This document shows positions 18,409 to 26,981 of a stretch of DNA of 64,000 bases, piece by piece. Both the position numbers and the translations under genes were made by a program. Origin of the DNA: Pseudomonas nabeulensis (lineage in GTDB: Bacteria; Pseudomonadota; Gammaproteobacteria; Pseudomonadales; Pseudomonadaceae). The stretch is taken from assembly GCF_004682045.1 (NCBI RefSeq), contig NZ_QUZT01000003.1, positions 62,001 to 126,000 on the forward strand, written 5' to 3'. Positions within the stretch are counted from its first letter, which is position 1; every line of letters begins with the position of its first letter. The notes under the pieces were generated by a model that was not told where the DNA came from, did not search any database, and saw only the letters and a program-made list of their open reading frames with translations.

Positions 18409-18418
18409 TAAAAAGTGC

Positions 18419-19942
18419 TTACTGCACTTCTACCGCCAGGCTTTCACTGATCTTTTTCTGCCAGATGGCAGGACCGGTGATGTGGACGGATTCGCCCTTG
18501 CTGTCCACCGCAACGGTGACCGGCATGTCTTTCACGTCGAACTCGTAGATTGCTTCCATGCCCAGTTCGGCGAACGCGACAACGCGGGACTTCTTGATGG
18601 CTTGCGCCACCAGGTAAGCCGCGCCGCCGACGGCCATCAGGTACACGGCCTTGTGGTCCTTGATCGCTTCGATGGCGGTCGGGCCGCGCTCGGATTTGCC
18701 GATCATGCCCAGCAGGCCGGTTTGCTCGAGGATCTGACGGGTGAACTTGTCCATCCGCGTTGCGGTGGTCGGGCCAGCAGGGCCAACCACTTCTTCGCGC
18801 ACCGGATCAACCGGGCCGACGTAGTAGATGAAACGGCCCTTGAGGTCTACCGGCAGGGTTTCGCCCTTGTTCAGCATCTCGACCATGCGCTTGTGCGCGG
18901 CGTCGCGACCGGTGAGCATCTTGCCGTTGAGCAACACGGTTTCGCCCGGCTGCCAGCTCTGTACTTCTTCCGGGGTCAGGGTGTCGAGGTTGACGCGGCG
19001 AGCCGATGGGCCGGCTTCCCAGACGATTTCCGGGTAGGCGTCCAGCGGTGGCGCTTCCAGCGAGGCCGGGCCCGAACCGTCGAGCACGAAGTGCGCGTGA
19101 CGGGTGGCGGCGCAGTTGGGGATCATGCACACCGGCAGGGAGGCGGCGTGGGTCGGGTAGTCCATGATCTTCACGTCGAGCACGGTGGTCAGGCCACCCA
19201 GGCCCTGGGCGCCGATGCCCAGTTGGTTGACCTTCTCGAACAGCTCCAGGCGCATCTCTTCGATACGGTTCTGCGGGCCGCGCTTTTTCAGCTCGTGGAT
19301 GTCGATGGATTCCATCAACACTTCCTTGGCCATTACCGCAGCTTTCTCGGCAGTACCGCCGATACCGATGCCGAGCATGCCCGGCGGGCACCAGCCAGCG
19401 CCCATGGTCGGAACGGTCTTGAGTACCCAGTCGACGATGGAGTCGGACGGGTTGAGCATGGCCATTTTCGACTTGTTCTCGGAACCGCCGCCCTTGGCTG
19501 CCACGTCCACTTCCACGGTGTTACCCGGGACGATGGAGTAGTGGATGACCGCCGGGGTGTTGTCCTTGGTGTTTTTACGCGCGCCTGCCGGGTCGGCGAG
19601 GATCGATGCGCGCAGGACGTTTTCCGGCAGGTTATAGGCGCGACGCACGCCTTCGTTGATCATGTCGTCCAGGCCCATGGTGGCGCCATCCCAACGCACG
19701 TCCATGCCCACGCGCACGAACACGGTGACGATACCGGTGTCCTGGCAGATCGGGCGATGGCCGGTGGCGCACATGCGCGAGTTGATCAGGATCTGGGCGA
19801 TGGAGTCACGGGCCGCTGGCGATTCTTCGCGCAGGTAGGCTTCGTGCATGGCCTGGATGAAATCAACGGGGTGGTAGTAGGAGATGAATTGCAGGGCGTC
19901 GGCAACGCTCTGAATCAGGTCGTCTTGCTTGATCACGGTCAT
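18419..19942 (-). CDS. fumA: Fumarate hydratase, class I (iron-sulfur)
   Basis: Interconverts fumarate and malate in the TCA cycle. From ATG 19942 (strong GAGGAGCG site upstream) it has 507 residues, the class I length. Cluster and active-site motifs are RMCATGHRPICQDTG, GAGWCPPGMLGIGIGGTAEK and MIPNCAATRHAHFVLDG; a C-terminal beta domain carries TTATRMDKFTRQILEQTG. A terminator follows. The upstream region has an unusual set of nested inverted repeats. Confidence 0.93.
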   Translation of the reverse strand: MTVIKQDDLIQSVADALQFISYYHPVDFIQAMHEAYLREESPAARDSIAQILINSRMCATGHRPICQDTGIVTVFVRVGMDVRWDGATMGLDDMINEGVRRAYNLPENVLRASILADPAGARKNTKDNTPAVIHYSIVPGNTVEVDVAAKGGGSENKSKMAMLNPSDSIVDWVLKTVPTMGAGWCPPGMLGIGIGGTAEKAAVMAKEVLMESIDIHELKKRGPQNRIEEMRLELFEKVNQLGIGAQGLGGLTTVLDVKIMDYPTHAASLPVCMIPNCAATRHAHFVLDGSGPASLEAPPLDAYPEIVWEAGPSARRVNLDTLTPEEVQSWQPGETVLLNGKMLTGRDAAHKRMVEMLNKGETLPVDLKGRFIYYVGPVDPVREEVVGPAGPTTATRMDKFTRQILEQTGLLGMIGKSERGPTAIEAIKDHKAVYLMAVGGAAYLVAQAIKKSRVVAFAELGMEAIYEFDVKDMPVTVAVDSKGESVHITGPAIWQKKISESLAVEVQ

Positions 19943-19974
19943 GAGTCGCGCTCCTCTATAAGGGAACATTCAAT

Positions 19975-20019
19975 AAAGGTGGGCTCAGTGGGGTGTATCG
20001 GTCGGCTGAGCTCACCTTT
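19975..20019. repeat. Interrupted inverted repeat upstream of fumA
   Basis: AAAGGTGGGCTCAG (19975-19988) and CTGAGCTCACCTTT (20006-20019) pair over 14 positions, with one G-T. The 17-base loop contains GGGTGTATCGGTC (19991-20003), whose near-exact complement lies at 20085-20097. On the minus strand a TATACT box at 20067-20072 may be the fumA -10 element. Confidence 0.6.
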
Positions 20020-20161
20020 CCAAGGCACGCCAAAATGGTGCAGGCGCGACGCTAAAAAGGCGCGGCAGTATAACCCGGTACGGTGGCCGATACACCCGAC
20101 TATGGTCAAACTGTCGCAGGCATGATTCCCTGTGCGCATCCCCTGTGATTGAGACCTTTAT

Positions 20162-21094
20162 ATGCCTGAACTGCACGTCGGCGAACGCCACTGGTCGGTC
20201 GCTTCCGGCAGCAACCTGCTGGATGCGCTGAGCCAGGCCGGTGTGGCGGTGCCCTACAGCTGTCGCGCCGGGAGTTGTCATGCCTGCCTGGTACGCTGCC
20301 AGGGTGAAGTCGAGGACAAGCAGCCGGACGCCTTGAGCCCGGCGCAACGCCAGCAGGGCTGGCGGCTGGCGTGCCAATGCGCGGTCAGCGGGGATGTGCG
20401 GGTTGAAGCGTTTGACCCGACCCGTGACGGTATGGCGGCCCACGTGGTGGGTGTCGATTGGTTGAGCCCGACGGTGCTGCGCCTGCGCCTGCAATCGGAG
20501 CGTGGCTTGCGCTATCGGGCGGGTCAGCATCTGGTGTTGTGGGCGGGGCAGGTGGCGCGGCCGTATTCCCTGGCGAGCTTGCCCCAGGAAGATCCGTTCC
20601 TGGAGTTTCACCTCGATTGTCGGTTGCCTGGCGAGTTCAGCGACCTGGCCCGGCAGTTGGGGGTCGGGGATTCCTTGCGCTTGGGCGAACTGCGCGGCGG
20701 CGCGTTGCAATACGACCCGGACTGGCAAAGCCGGCCTCTGTGGCTGCTGGCGTCCGGCACCGGGCTTGGGCCTTTATGGGGGGTATTGCGTGAGGCGCTG
20801 CGCCAGGATCATCAAGGTGCCATCCGTGTGATTCACCTGGCCCATGATGCCGACGGGCATTACCTGGCCGAACCCTTGGCACAGTTGGCCGCACAGCATG
20901 CAAGTTTGACGGTAGAGCTGTGGACGGCGGCGCAGTCGGCCCAGGCAATGGCACAACTGCGGCTTGTTTCGCGGCAAACTCTGGCCTTACTCTGCGGGCA
21001 CCCTGCCAGCGTCGAGGCGTTCTCCAAGCGTTTGTTCCTGGCGGGACTGCCGCGCAATCAACTGCTGGCCGATGTGTTCCTGCCCCGTGGTTGA
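20162..21094 (+). CDS. 2Fe-2S ferredoxin-type NAD(P)H oxidoreductase
   Basis: 310-residue electron-transfer reductase. The N-terminal plant-type 2Fe-2S domain has Cys34-x4-Cys39-x2-Cys42 in SCRAGSCHACLVRC and the fourth cysteine in LACQC. An FAD domain follows (YRAGQHLVLW, RPYSLAS) and then an NAD(P) domain (LLASGTGLGPLWGVL, ALLCGHPASVEAFSK). The layout is that of ring-hydroxylase and CDP-6-deoxyglucoseen-type reductases, but no oxygenase is adjacent, so the partner is unknown. The crotonase gene follows by 30 bp. Confidence 0.85.
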   Translation: MPELHVGERHWSVASGSNLLDALSQAGVAVPYSCRAGSCHACLVRCQGEVEDKQPDALSPAQRQQGWRLACQCAVSGDVRVEAFDPTRDGMAAHVVGVDWLSPTVLRLRLQSERGLRYRAGQHLVLWAGQVARPYSLASLPQEDPFLEFHLDCRLPGEFSDLARQLGVGDSLRLGELRGGALQYDPDWQSRPLWLLASGTGLGPLWGVLREALRQDHQGAIRVIHLAHDADGHYLAEPLAQLAAQHASLTVELWTAAQSAQAMAQLRLVSRQTLALLCGHPASVEAFSKRLFLAGLPRNQLLADVFLPRG

Positions 21095-21124
21095 GCGCTG
21101 AATTCCCTAGTCGCGAGATTCGCC

Positions 21125-21874
21125 ATGACCGACGCCATTTTGCAGCACCGCGAACGCGGGCTGCTGACCTTGCAGTTCAATCGTCCGGACAAGAAAAACG
21201 CCCTGACCCGCGCCATGTATACCGAATTGGCCGAGGCGCTTGAGCGTGCGGATGCAGACTCAGCTGTTTATGCGGTGCTGATCCAGGGCAGCAGCGACTG
21301 TTTTACTGCTGGCAATGACATCGGCGACTTTCTCGAGCAGCCGCCCAGCGATATCGACAGCCCACCGTTTCACTTTATGAAGAGCCTGCTCAATTGCCGC
21401 AAGCCGGTGATTGCCGCCGTAGCGGGTGCGGCGGTGGGCATCGGCACGACGTTGTTGCTGCATTGCGATCTGGTCTATATCAGTCGCGATGCGCGCTTGC
21501 GCATGCCGTTCGTCAACCTGGGATTGTGTCCCGAGTTTGGTTCGAGCCTGATCCTGCCGCGTCTGCTGGGGCATGCGAAGGCGGCTGAATTGTTGCTGTT
21601 GGGCGAAGGCTTTACCGGTGAGCAGGCGGCGGCCTGGGGGATTGCGACCGAAGCGTTGGGCAGTGGAGAAGCCGCGTTGGCCAAGGCACGGGAAATCGCC
21701 GAGCGTTTTGAAACCCTGGCACCGGGGGCGGTGCAGGTGACCAAGCAGTTGATGAAGAGCGTGGATCGGGAGCAGTTGCGCCTAGTGATTGAAGAGGAGG
21801 GCGGGTTGTTTACCCAGCGGTTGAAGTCGCCGGAGGCAATTGCGGCGTTGTCGGCGTTTGTCGCTCGGCGGTAG
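21125..21874 (+). CDS. Enoyl-CoA hydratase/isomerase family protein
   Basis: 249-residue crotonase-fold protein with oxyanion-hole segments CFTAGNDIGDF and GAAVGIGTTLLLHCD. In MPFVNLGLCPEFGSSLILPR only one catalytic acid is seen (Glu137); the position of the first hydratase glutamate is Phe129. That pattern is typical of delta3,delta2-enoyl-CoA isomerases rather than hydratases. Probably cotranscribed with the ferredoxin reductase upstream. Confidence 0.82.
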   Translation: MTDAILQHRERGLLTLQFNRPDKKNALTRAMYTELAEALERADADSAVYAVLIQGSSDCFTAGNDIGDFLEQPPSDIDSPPFHFMKSLLNCRKPVIAAVAGAAVGIGTTLLLHCDLVYISRDARLRMPFVNLGLCPEFGSSLILPRLLGHAKAAELLLLGEGFTGEQAAAWGIATEALGSGEAALAKAREIAERFETLAPGAVQVTKQLMKSVDREQLRLVIEEEGGLFTQRLKSPEAIAALSAFVARR

Positions 21875-21890
21875 AGGTGTGGTGGCTGGT

Positions 21891-21926
21891 CGGGCCTCAT
21901 CGGGGGCTTGCCCCCGATGAGGCCCG
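21891..21926. repeat. Collapsed REP: perfect 17-bp palindrome
   Basis: CGGGCCTCATCGGGGGC, two T, then the exact reverse complement. It corresponds to two tail halves of the REP unit joined at the hairpin axis, the reciprocal form of the one at 13461. It lies between the crotonase gene and the pyk terminator. Confidence 0.8.
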
Positions 21927-21953
21927 ATCCAGCACCCTAAAACCTTCAGGCAT

Positions 21954-21983
21954 AAAAAAGCCCCGAACCAGTCGGGGCTTTCT
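21954..21983 (-). terminator. Rho-independent terminator of pyk
   Basis: Stem AAAGCCCCGA / TCGGGGCTTT with a 5-base loop, followed on the minus strand by a run of T. It begins 15 bp past the pyruvate kinase stop codon. Confidence 0.85.
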
Positions 21984-21997
21984 CATTCAGCTGTCAC

Positions 21998-23449
21998 TCA
22001 GACCTGCGGGTCGCCCACATGCAGGATCTTCATGCCATTGGTGCCACCGGTGGTGTGGTAGCTGTCGCCCTTGGTCAGGATGACCCAGTCGCCTTTTTCC
22101 ACAACGCCGCGCTTGACCAGTTCGTCAATCGCCTTCTGGCTGACTTCGTTCGGTGCCAGCGAAGCCGGGTCGAACGGGACGGTGTACACGCCACGGAACA
22201 TCGCCACGCGGGCCTGGGCTTCGCGGTGCGGGGTGAACGCGTAGATGGGCACCGAGGAGCGGATGCGCGACATGATCAACGGCGTGTAGCCACTTTCGGT
22301 CAAGGCGATGATCGCTTTCACGCCCGGGAAGTGGTTGGCGGTGTACATGGCCGCCAGGGCGATACTTTGGTCGCAGCTTTCGAACTCTTTGCCGATACGG
22401 TGGCTGGAGGTCTTGCTGGTTGGGTGCTTTTCGGCGCCCAGGCAGATACGCGCCATGGCCTGTACGGCTTCCAGCGGGTACGGACCGGCAGCACTTTCCG
22501 CCGAGAGCATCACGGCGTCGGTGTAGTCGAGCACGGCGTTGGCCACGTCGGACACTTCGGCGCGGGTCGGCATCGGGTTCTGGATCATCGACTCCATCAT
22601 CTGGGTCGCCACGATCACCGCTTTGTTGTGGCGGCGGGCGTGCAGGATGATCTTCTTCTGGATGCCGATCAGCTCGGCGTCACCGATTTCCACACCCAGG
22701 TCGCCACGGGCAACCATTACGGCATCGGATGCGTTGATCAGGCCGTCGAGGGTTTCGTCATCGGCCACGGCTTCGGCGCGTTCGATCTTCGCCACCAGCC
22801 AGGCGGTGCCGCCGGCCTCGTCGCGCAGTTTACGGGCGTATTCCATATCGGCGGCGTCGCGTGGGAAGGACACGGCGAGGTAGTCGACTTCCATTTCAGC
22901 GGCGAGTTTGATGTCGGCCTTGTCTTTTTCAGTCAGGGCTGGCGCCGTCAGGCCACCACCACGACGGTTGATGCCTTTGTGATCCGACAGCGGGCCGCCG
23001 ATGATCACGGTGCAGTTCAGTTCAGTCGGGGTCGCGGTGTCGACGCGCATGACCACGCGGCCATCGTCCAGCAGCAGTTCGTCACCGACGCCGCAGTCCT
23101 TGACCAGGTCCGGGTAGTCGATACCCACGACTTGCTGGTTGCCTTCGGTCAGCGGGTGGCTGGTGGAGAAGGTGAATTTGTCACCGATCTTCAGCTCGAT
23201 ACGCTTGTTGGCGAATTTGGCGATACGGATTTTCGGGCCTTGCAGGTCACCCAGCAGTGCGACGAAGCGGCCGTGCTTGGCGGCCAGGTCACGCACCAGC
23301 TTGGCACGAGCCTTGTGCTCGTCCGGGGTGCCGTGGGAGAAGTTCAGACGGGCAACGTCCAAACCAGCCAGAATCAGCTGTTCGAGGACTTCCGGCGAGT
23401 TACTGGCCGGGCCAAGGGTGGCGACGATTTTGGTGCGACGGACGGACAT
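21998..23449 (-). CDS. pyk: Pyruvate kinase
   Basis: Transfers phosphate from phosphoenolpyruvate to ADP. The 483 residues start MSVRRTKIVATLGPAS. The signature region VMVARGDLGVEIGDAELIGI and the following KKIILHARRHNKAVIVATQMMESM with the catalytic TQMMESM loop are complete. Length and sequence fit the PykA type of pseudomonads (PA4329 neighbourhood: crotonase and ferredoxin reductase adjacent). Confidence 0.93.
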   Translation of the reverse strand: MSVRRTKIVATLGPASNSPEVLEQLILAGLDVARLNFSHGTPDEHKARAKLVRDLAAKHGRFVALLGDLQGPKIRIAKFANKRIELKIGDKFTFSTSHPLTEGNQQVVGIDYPDLVKDCGVGDELLLDDGRVVMRVDTATPTELNCTVIIGGPLSDHKGINRRGGGLTAPALTEKDKADIKLAAEMEVDYLAVSFPRDAADMEYARKLRDEAGGTAWLVAKIERAEAVADDETLDGLINASDAVMVARGDLGVEIGDAELIGIQKKIILHARRHNKAVIVATQMMESMIQNPMPTRAEVSDVANAVLDYTDAVMLSAESAAGPYPLEAVQAMARICLGAEKHPTSKTSSHRIGKEFESCDQSIALAAMYTANHFPGVKAIIALTESGYTPLIMSRIRSSVPIYAFTPHREAQARVAMFRGVYTVPFDPASLAPNEVSQKAIDELVKRGVVEKGDWVILTKGDSYHTTGGTNGMKILHVGDPQV

Positions 23450-23622
23450 GCACGGACTCCTGAGTTCAAGCGCTGAGGAAGGCTACTATGCTCTTTCGTT
23501 GTAGTCATTGTTCCTTTGCACTACTTATCGACGATTGACTTGTTTTCGCTGCGGCTGAATACGAACAACCTTGAAGATTTTCGACGAGGGGTCGATACAC
23601 TGCACAAGACAGGAGAACCCTC

Positions 23623-23997
23623 ATGCGAATTTTGCTCGTTGCTGCCCTGGCCGTCAGTGTTGTCGGCTGCACCCGCTGGTCGATGGACCACCATTTGAAC
23701 AACGCCTATCGCGCCTACAAGGTCGGTGATTGCGAGCGCGTCACCCTGGAATTGTCCCAGGTTGACCGTGAAAGTCGTAGTCGACGTTACGTGCAGCCCG
23801 AGGTCTCGATGTTGCGTGGACAATGCCTGGAACGGCAAAAACTGTTCGTCGATGCCGTGCAAACCTATCAATTCATCATTAATCAGTACCCTTCGAGTGA
23901 GTACGCCTACCGTGCCCGTGCACGGCTAGACACCCTGCAACAACTGGGGCATTACCGCGGTGCGAGTGTCGCTCAGCCGCGCCCGGCGTCTTTGTGA
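23623..23997 (+). CDS. TPR-like lipoprotein
   Basis: 124-residue precursor with a lipoprotein signal (MRILLVAALAVSVVGC, lipobox VVGC, Cys16). The mature part is helical with one or two tetratricopeptide-like units (NNAYRAYKVGDCERV and DAVQTYQFIINQYPSSEYAYRA). AGGAGA precedes the start. It is probably an envelope adaptor; the partner is unknown. Confidence 0.75.
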   Translation: MRILLVAALAVSVVGCTRWSMDHHLNNAYRAYKVGDCERVTLELSQVDRESRSRRYVQPEVSMLRGQCLERQKLFVDAVQTYQFIINQYPSSEYAYRARARLDTLQQLGHYRGASVAQPRPASL

Positions 23998-24223
23998 TGA
24001 TATTCGTCATTTCATAACTGGCCCGCTGCCAGTCTTGGGCTATCCTTTGAATGTTCGTTTGTACAAGTTTCTATCCGAACGAATGCGGGGCCCGGATTCG
24101 GCAGTTGTCTAGTGATACAGCGTTGTCTGTTGTCACACCGAGATCCAGGGAGAGCGGGCGTGTTTTGCTCGTTCCGAATCACTGGCACGGCCAGCGTCTT
24201 GGCCACAGGATGGCGATCTCACC

Positions 24224-24583
24224 ATGTTTACCGACCGACGGATCGAGCGGCATCAGCTTCCCTACTTCCTGCAAGTATTTAACCGTCTTACGGACAAGCC
24301 CATCGGGTTTTTGGGCAATGTATCGGAAGACGGGCTTATGTTAATCAGTCAGTTACCCATGATGGTCGACGTCGACTTCGAGCTGCGCTTGAAGGTTCCA
24401 GGGGCTGACGGCACCCTCCATGCCATCGACCTCACGGCGACGTGTCTGTGGAGCCATGAAGATATCAACCCGCAGCATTACGATTCCGGGTTCAGCGTGC
24501 CTCAAGCGCCCGAGGAATACAGGCGGCTGATTAACGTCTTGCTGCAATACTTCAGTTTTGACCCCCAGCAGGCCTCTGTCTAA
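24224..24583 (+). CDS. PilZ domain protein (c-di-GMP binding)
   Basis: 119-residue single-domain PilZ protein. Both ligand motifs are present: RRIERHQLP (RxxxR type, residues 5-13) and NVSEDGLML ((D/N)xSxxG type, about 33-41). A free-standing PilZ domain usually acts as a c-di-GMP-controlled adaptor. Its target is not evident from neighbours. The 226 bp upstream show no other gene. Confidence 0.82.
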   Translation: MFTDRRIERHQLPYFLQVFNRLTDKPIGFLGNVSEDGLMLISQLPMMVDVDFELRLKVPGADGTLHAIDLTATCLWSHEDINPQHYDSGFSVPQAPEEYRRLINVLLQYFSFDPQQASV

Positions 24584-24646
24584 ATCCAGCGAGTTGTCGG
24601 CCCGGCCCGGGTGTTACAGCCCTTGCCGTGGCCGTGTGCCGTTTTT

Positions 24647-25978
24647 TCAGAATACCCCGGCTTTCTTCCAGCCCAGGTAGCGTGTGACCAAGGCTGCGCC
24701 GAGTTCAGAGGGTGAGGCGTCCAATACCGACAGGCCGTGCGCGCCCAAGCGTTCATGCAGTTCATCTCGGGTGTTGAGGTAATCGACTGTGCCGCTGTAG
24801 GCCAGGGCTTCGGGCAGGGTTTGTACAGGGAACTGGCGCAGATGGTCGAGTACCTCCTCCCGTAAGCTGGCGACCAGTACCCGATGTTGACGGCTGATGC
24901 GGTTCGCTGCTGCCAGCAATGCCTCATCGTCCTCATCCCTGAGGTTGGTGACCATAATCACCAATGCCCGACGTTTCTGGCGGGCCAACAATTGGCTGGC
25001 CGCTGCCTGGTAATCGGCTGTTCGACGGGTGGTGTCCAGGTCATAGACCGCATTGAGCAACAGGTTCAATTGGCTGCCACCCTTGACCGGTGCCAGGTAG
25101 CGCGATTGTTCGCCGGCGAAGGTGCATAGGCCCACCGCATCGCCCTGGCGCAGGGCGACATAACTCAGCAGCAGGCATGCGTTGAGGGCGTGGTCAAAGT
25201 GCGAAAGCTCGTCATCCTGACTGCGCATGCGTCGACCGCAATCAAGCATGAATACGATCTGTTGGTCGCGCTCGTCCTGGTACTCCCGGGCGATGGGGGT
25301 GCGCTGGCGTGCGGTGGCCTTCCAGTCGATCTGGCGAAGGCTGTCGCCCTCGCGAAACTCGCGCAATTGATGAAATTCCAGCCCCAGTCCACGCCTCTGG
25401 TGTTGACGCACTCCTAGCTGGCTGAGCCAGTTATCCACACCCAATAGCTGTGCACCGTACAAGCGGGCAAAGTCCGGGTAAACACGGGTCGAATCGCTCA
25501 CATCGATCAAGCGTCGTGCTGACCATAACCCCAGGGGGCTGGGCAAGTGGACTTCGCAGCGGCTGAAACGGAAATGTCCGCGTCGCACAGGGCGCAGGCG
25601 ATAGCCAAGTTCGCTGCGTTCACCGGGACGTAGCTCGATGGACTGGGGCATGTTTTCCACGTTCAAGCCATCGGGCGTGTGGTCGAATACCTGCACCGTC
25701 AGCGGCTGAGGGTAATCATGCTCCAGCGTCAGGCGCACTTCGCCCCAACGTCCCAGGGCCAGGCTACCGGGCATTTGTCGTTGGACCCGTACGGATGAAC
25801 GGCGCCGCAGGCGTATGGCGTCCAGCGTAACCAACAGTAAGAGTGCCAGCAGCAAGCCCCACGCGACCGAATGCAAGGTATCGGGCACGTTGAATTGCAA
25901 TGCTGTCGCTGCGCCCAGCAGAGTGTTCAAACCCAGCAGCACGCCTAGCCAGCTCAGCAACAAACGGGTTGGTTTCAT
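24647..25978 (-). CDS. DUF58 / von Willebrand A-like protein, last gene of the MoxR operon
   Basis: 443 residues from ATG 25978 (MKPTRLLLSWLGVLLG). Two N-terminal membrane helices are followed by a beta-rich part and the DUF58 signature EFREGDSLRQIDWKATARQR. Then comes a VWA-like domain with IVFMLDCGRRMRSQDDEL, where the usual metal-site DxSxS is replaced by DCGRR. In characterised MoxR systems such proteins partner the AAA+ ATPase. It follows moxR by 7 bp. Confidence 0.82.
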   Translation of the reverse strand: MKPTRLLLSWLGVLLGLNTLLGAATALQFNVPDTLHSVAWGLLLALLLLVTLDAIRLRRRSSVRVQRQMPGSLALGRWGEVRLTLEHDYPQPLTVQVFDHTPDGLNVENMPQSIELRPGERSELGYRLRPVRRGHFRFSRCEVHLPSPLGLWSARRLIDVSDSTRVYPDFARLYGAQLLGVDNWLSQLGVRQHQRRGLGLEFHQLREFREGDSLRQIDWKATARQRTPIAREYQDERDQQIVFMLDCGRRMRSQDDELSHFDHALNACLLLSYVALRQGDAVGLCTFAGEQSRYLAPVKGGSQLNLLLNAVYDLDTTRRTADYQAAASQLLARQKRRALVIMVTNLRDEDDEALLAAANRISRQHRVLVASLREEVLDHLRQFPVQTLPEALAYSGTVDYLNTRDELHERLGAHGLSVLDASPSELGAALVTRYLGWKKAGVF

Positions 25979-25985
25979 GGGCGGC

Positions 25986-26981
25986 TCATTGCCGAGGGGC
26001 CGGAATCTGGTCAAGTAACTGCTGGAGCACCTGGTCGACCTCCAGCCCGTCAATGTCCAGTTCGGGTGCGATACGCACCCGATGACGCAATACGGCGAGC
26101 GCGCAACCCTTGATGTCATCGGGTGTGACGAATTCACAGCCCCTCAACAGCGCACGGGCGCGGGCGCCACGAACCAAAGCGATGGACGCCCGGGGGCCAG
26201 CACCCATGGCCAGTCCTGGCCAACTACGAGTAGCACGTGCCAGGCGCACGGCATAGTCGAGCACTTGCTCGTCCAGGCCCAGTTCGCTGGTTATGTGTTG
26301 CAATTGCATTACATCTTGAGCCTGCAGCACCGTGCGCAGCGGTTGCACATCCAGCATGTCGGCCCGGGGCGAGCGCGTTACTTCACGCACCATGTCCAGC
26401 TCTTGCCGCGCGTCCGGATAGTCCATGCGAACCTTGAGCATAAAGCGGTCCAGTTCTGCTTCCGGCAGCGGGTAGGTGCCTTCCTGTTCTATCGGGTTCT
26501 GGGTCGCCAGCACCATGAACGGCTGGCCGATGGGCAGCGCTTCGCCTTCGAGGGTTACTTGCCGTTCCTGCATGGCTTCGAGCAGGGCGGCCTGGGTCTT
26601 GGCCGGGGCGCGGTTGATTTCGTCGGCCAGCAACAGGTGGGTGAACACTGGCCCCTTGCGCAGCTTGAACTGTTCGGTGTGCAGGTCGTACACCGCGTGG
26701 CCGGTGACATCGCTGGGCATCAGGTCCGGGGTGAACTGTATGCGCGCGAAGTCACCGTCGAAACACCGCGCCAAGGCGCGAACCAGCAGGGTTTTGCCCA
26801 GTCCGGGCACACCCTCGAGCAGCACATGGCCACCGGCGAATAGCGCGGTGAGGACGTCATCGATGACCTGATCCTGGCCAATCACAGCCTTGCTTAACTC
26901 GGCGCGCAGGGCTTGAGCCAGCAGGCTGGCGCGTTGCAGGGTTTCACTGTTCAGGGCAGTAGCCGGTGGAAATTCGCTCAT
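25986..26981 (-). CDS. MoxR-family AAA+ ATPase
   Basis: 331 residues from ATG 26981. Walker A is GVPGLGKT, Walker B is LLADEINRAPAKTQAALLEAM, the sensor region is VLATQNPIEQEGTYPLPEAELDRF, and the C-terminal helical lid carries GAGPRASIALVRGARARALL. MoxR proteins are chaperone-like ATPases that activate or assemble partner complexes. The start overlaps the DUF4350 gene by 4 bp and a DUF58 gene follows. Confidence 0.9.
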   Translation of the reverse strand: MSEFPPATALNSETLQRASLLAQALRAELSKAVIGQDQVIDDVLTALFAGGHVLLEGVPGLGKTLLVRALARCFDGDFARIQFTPDLMPSDVTGHAVYDLHTEQFKLRKGPVFTHLLLADEINRAPAKTQAALLEAMQERQVTLEGEALPIGQPFMVLATQNPIEQEGTYPLPEAELDRFMLKVRMDYPDARQELDMVREVTRSPRADMLDVQPLRTVLQAQDVMQLQHITSELGLDEQVLDYAVRLARATRSWPGLAMGAGPRASIALVRGARARALLRGCEFVTPDDIKGCALAVLRHRVRIAPELDIDGLEVDQVLQQLLDQIPAPRQ

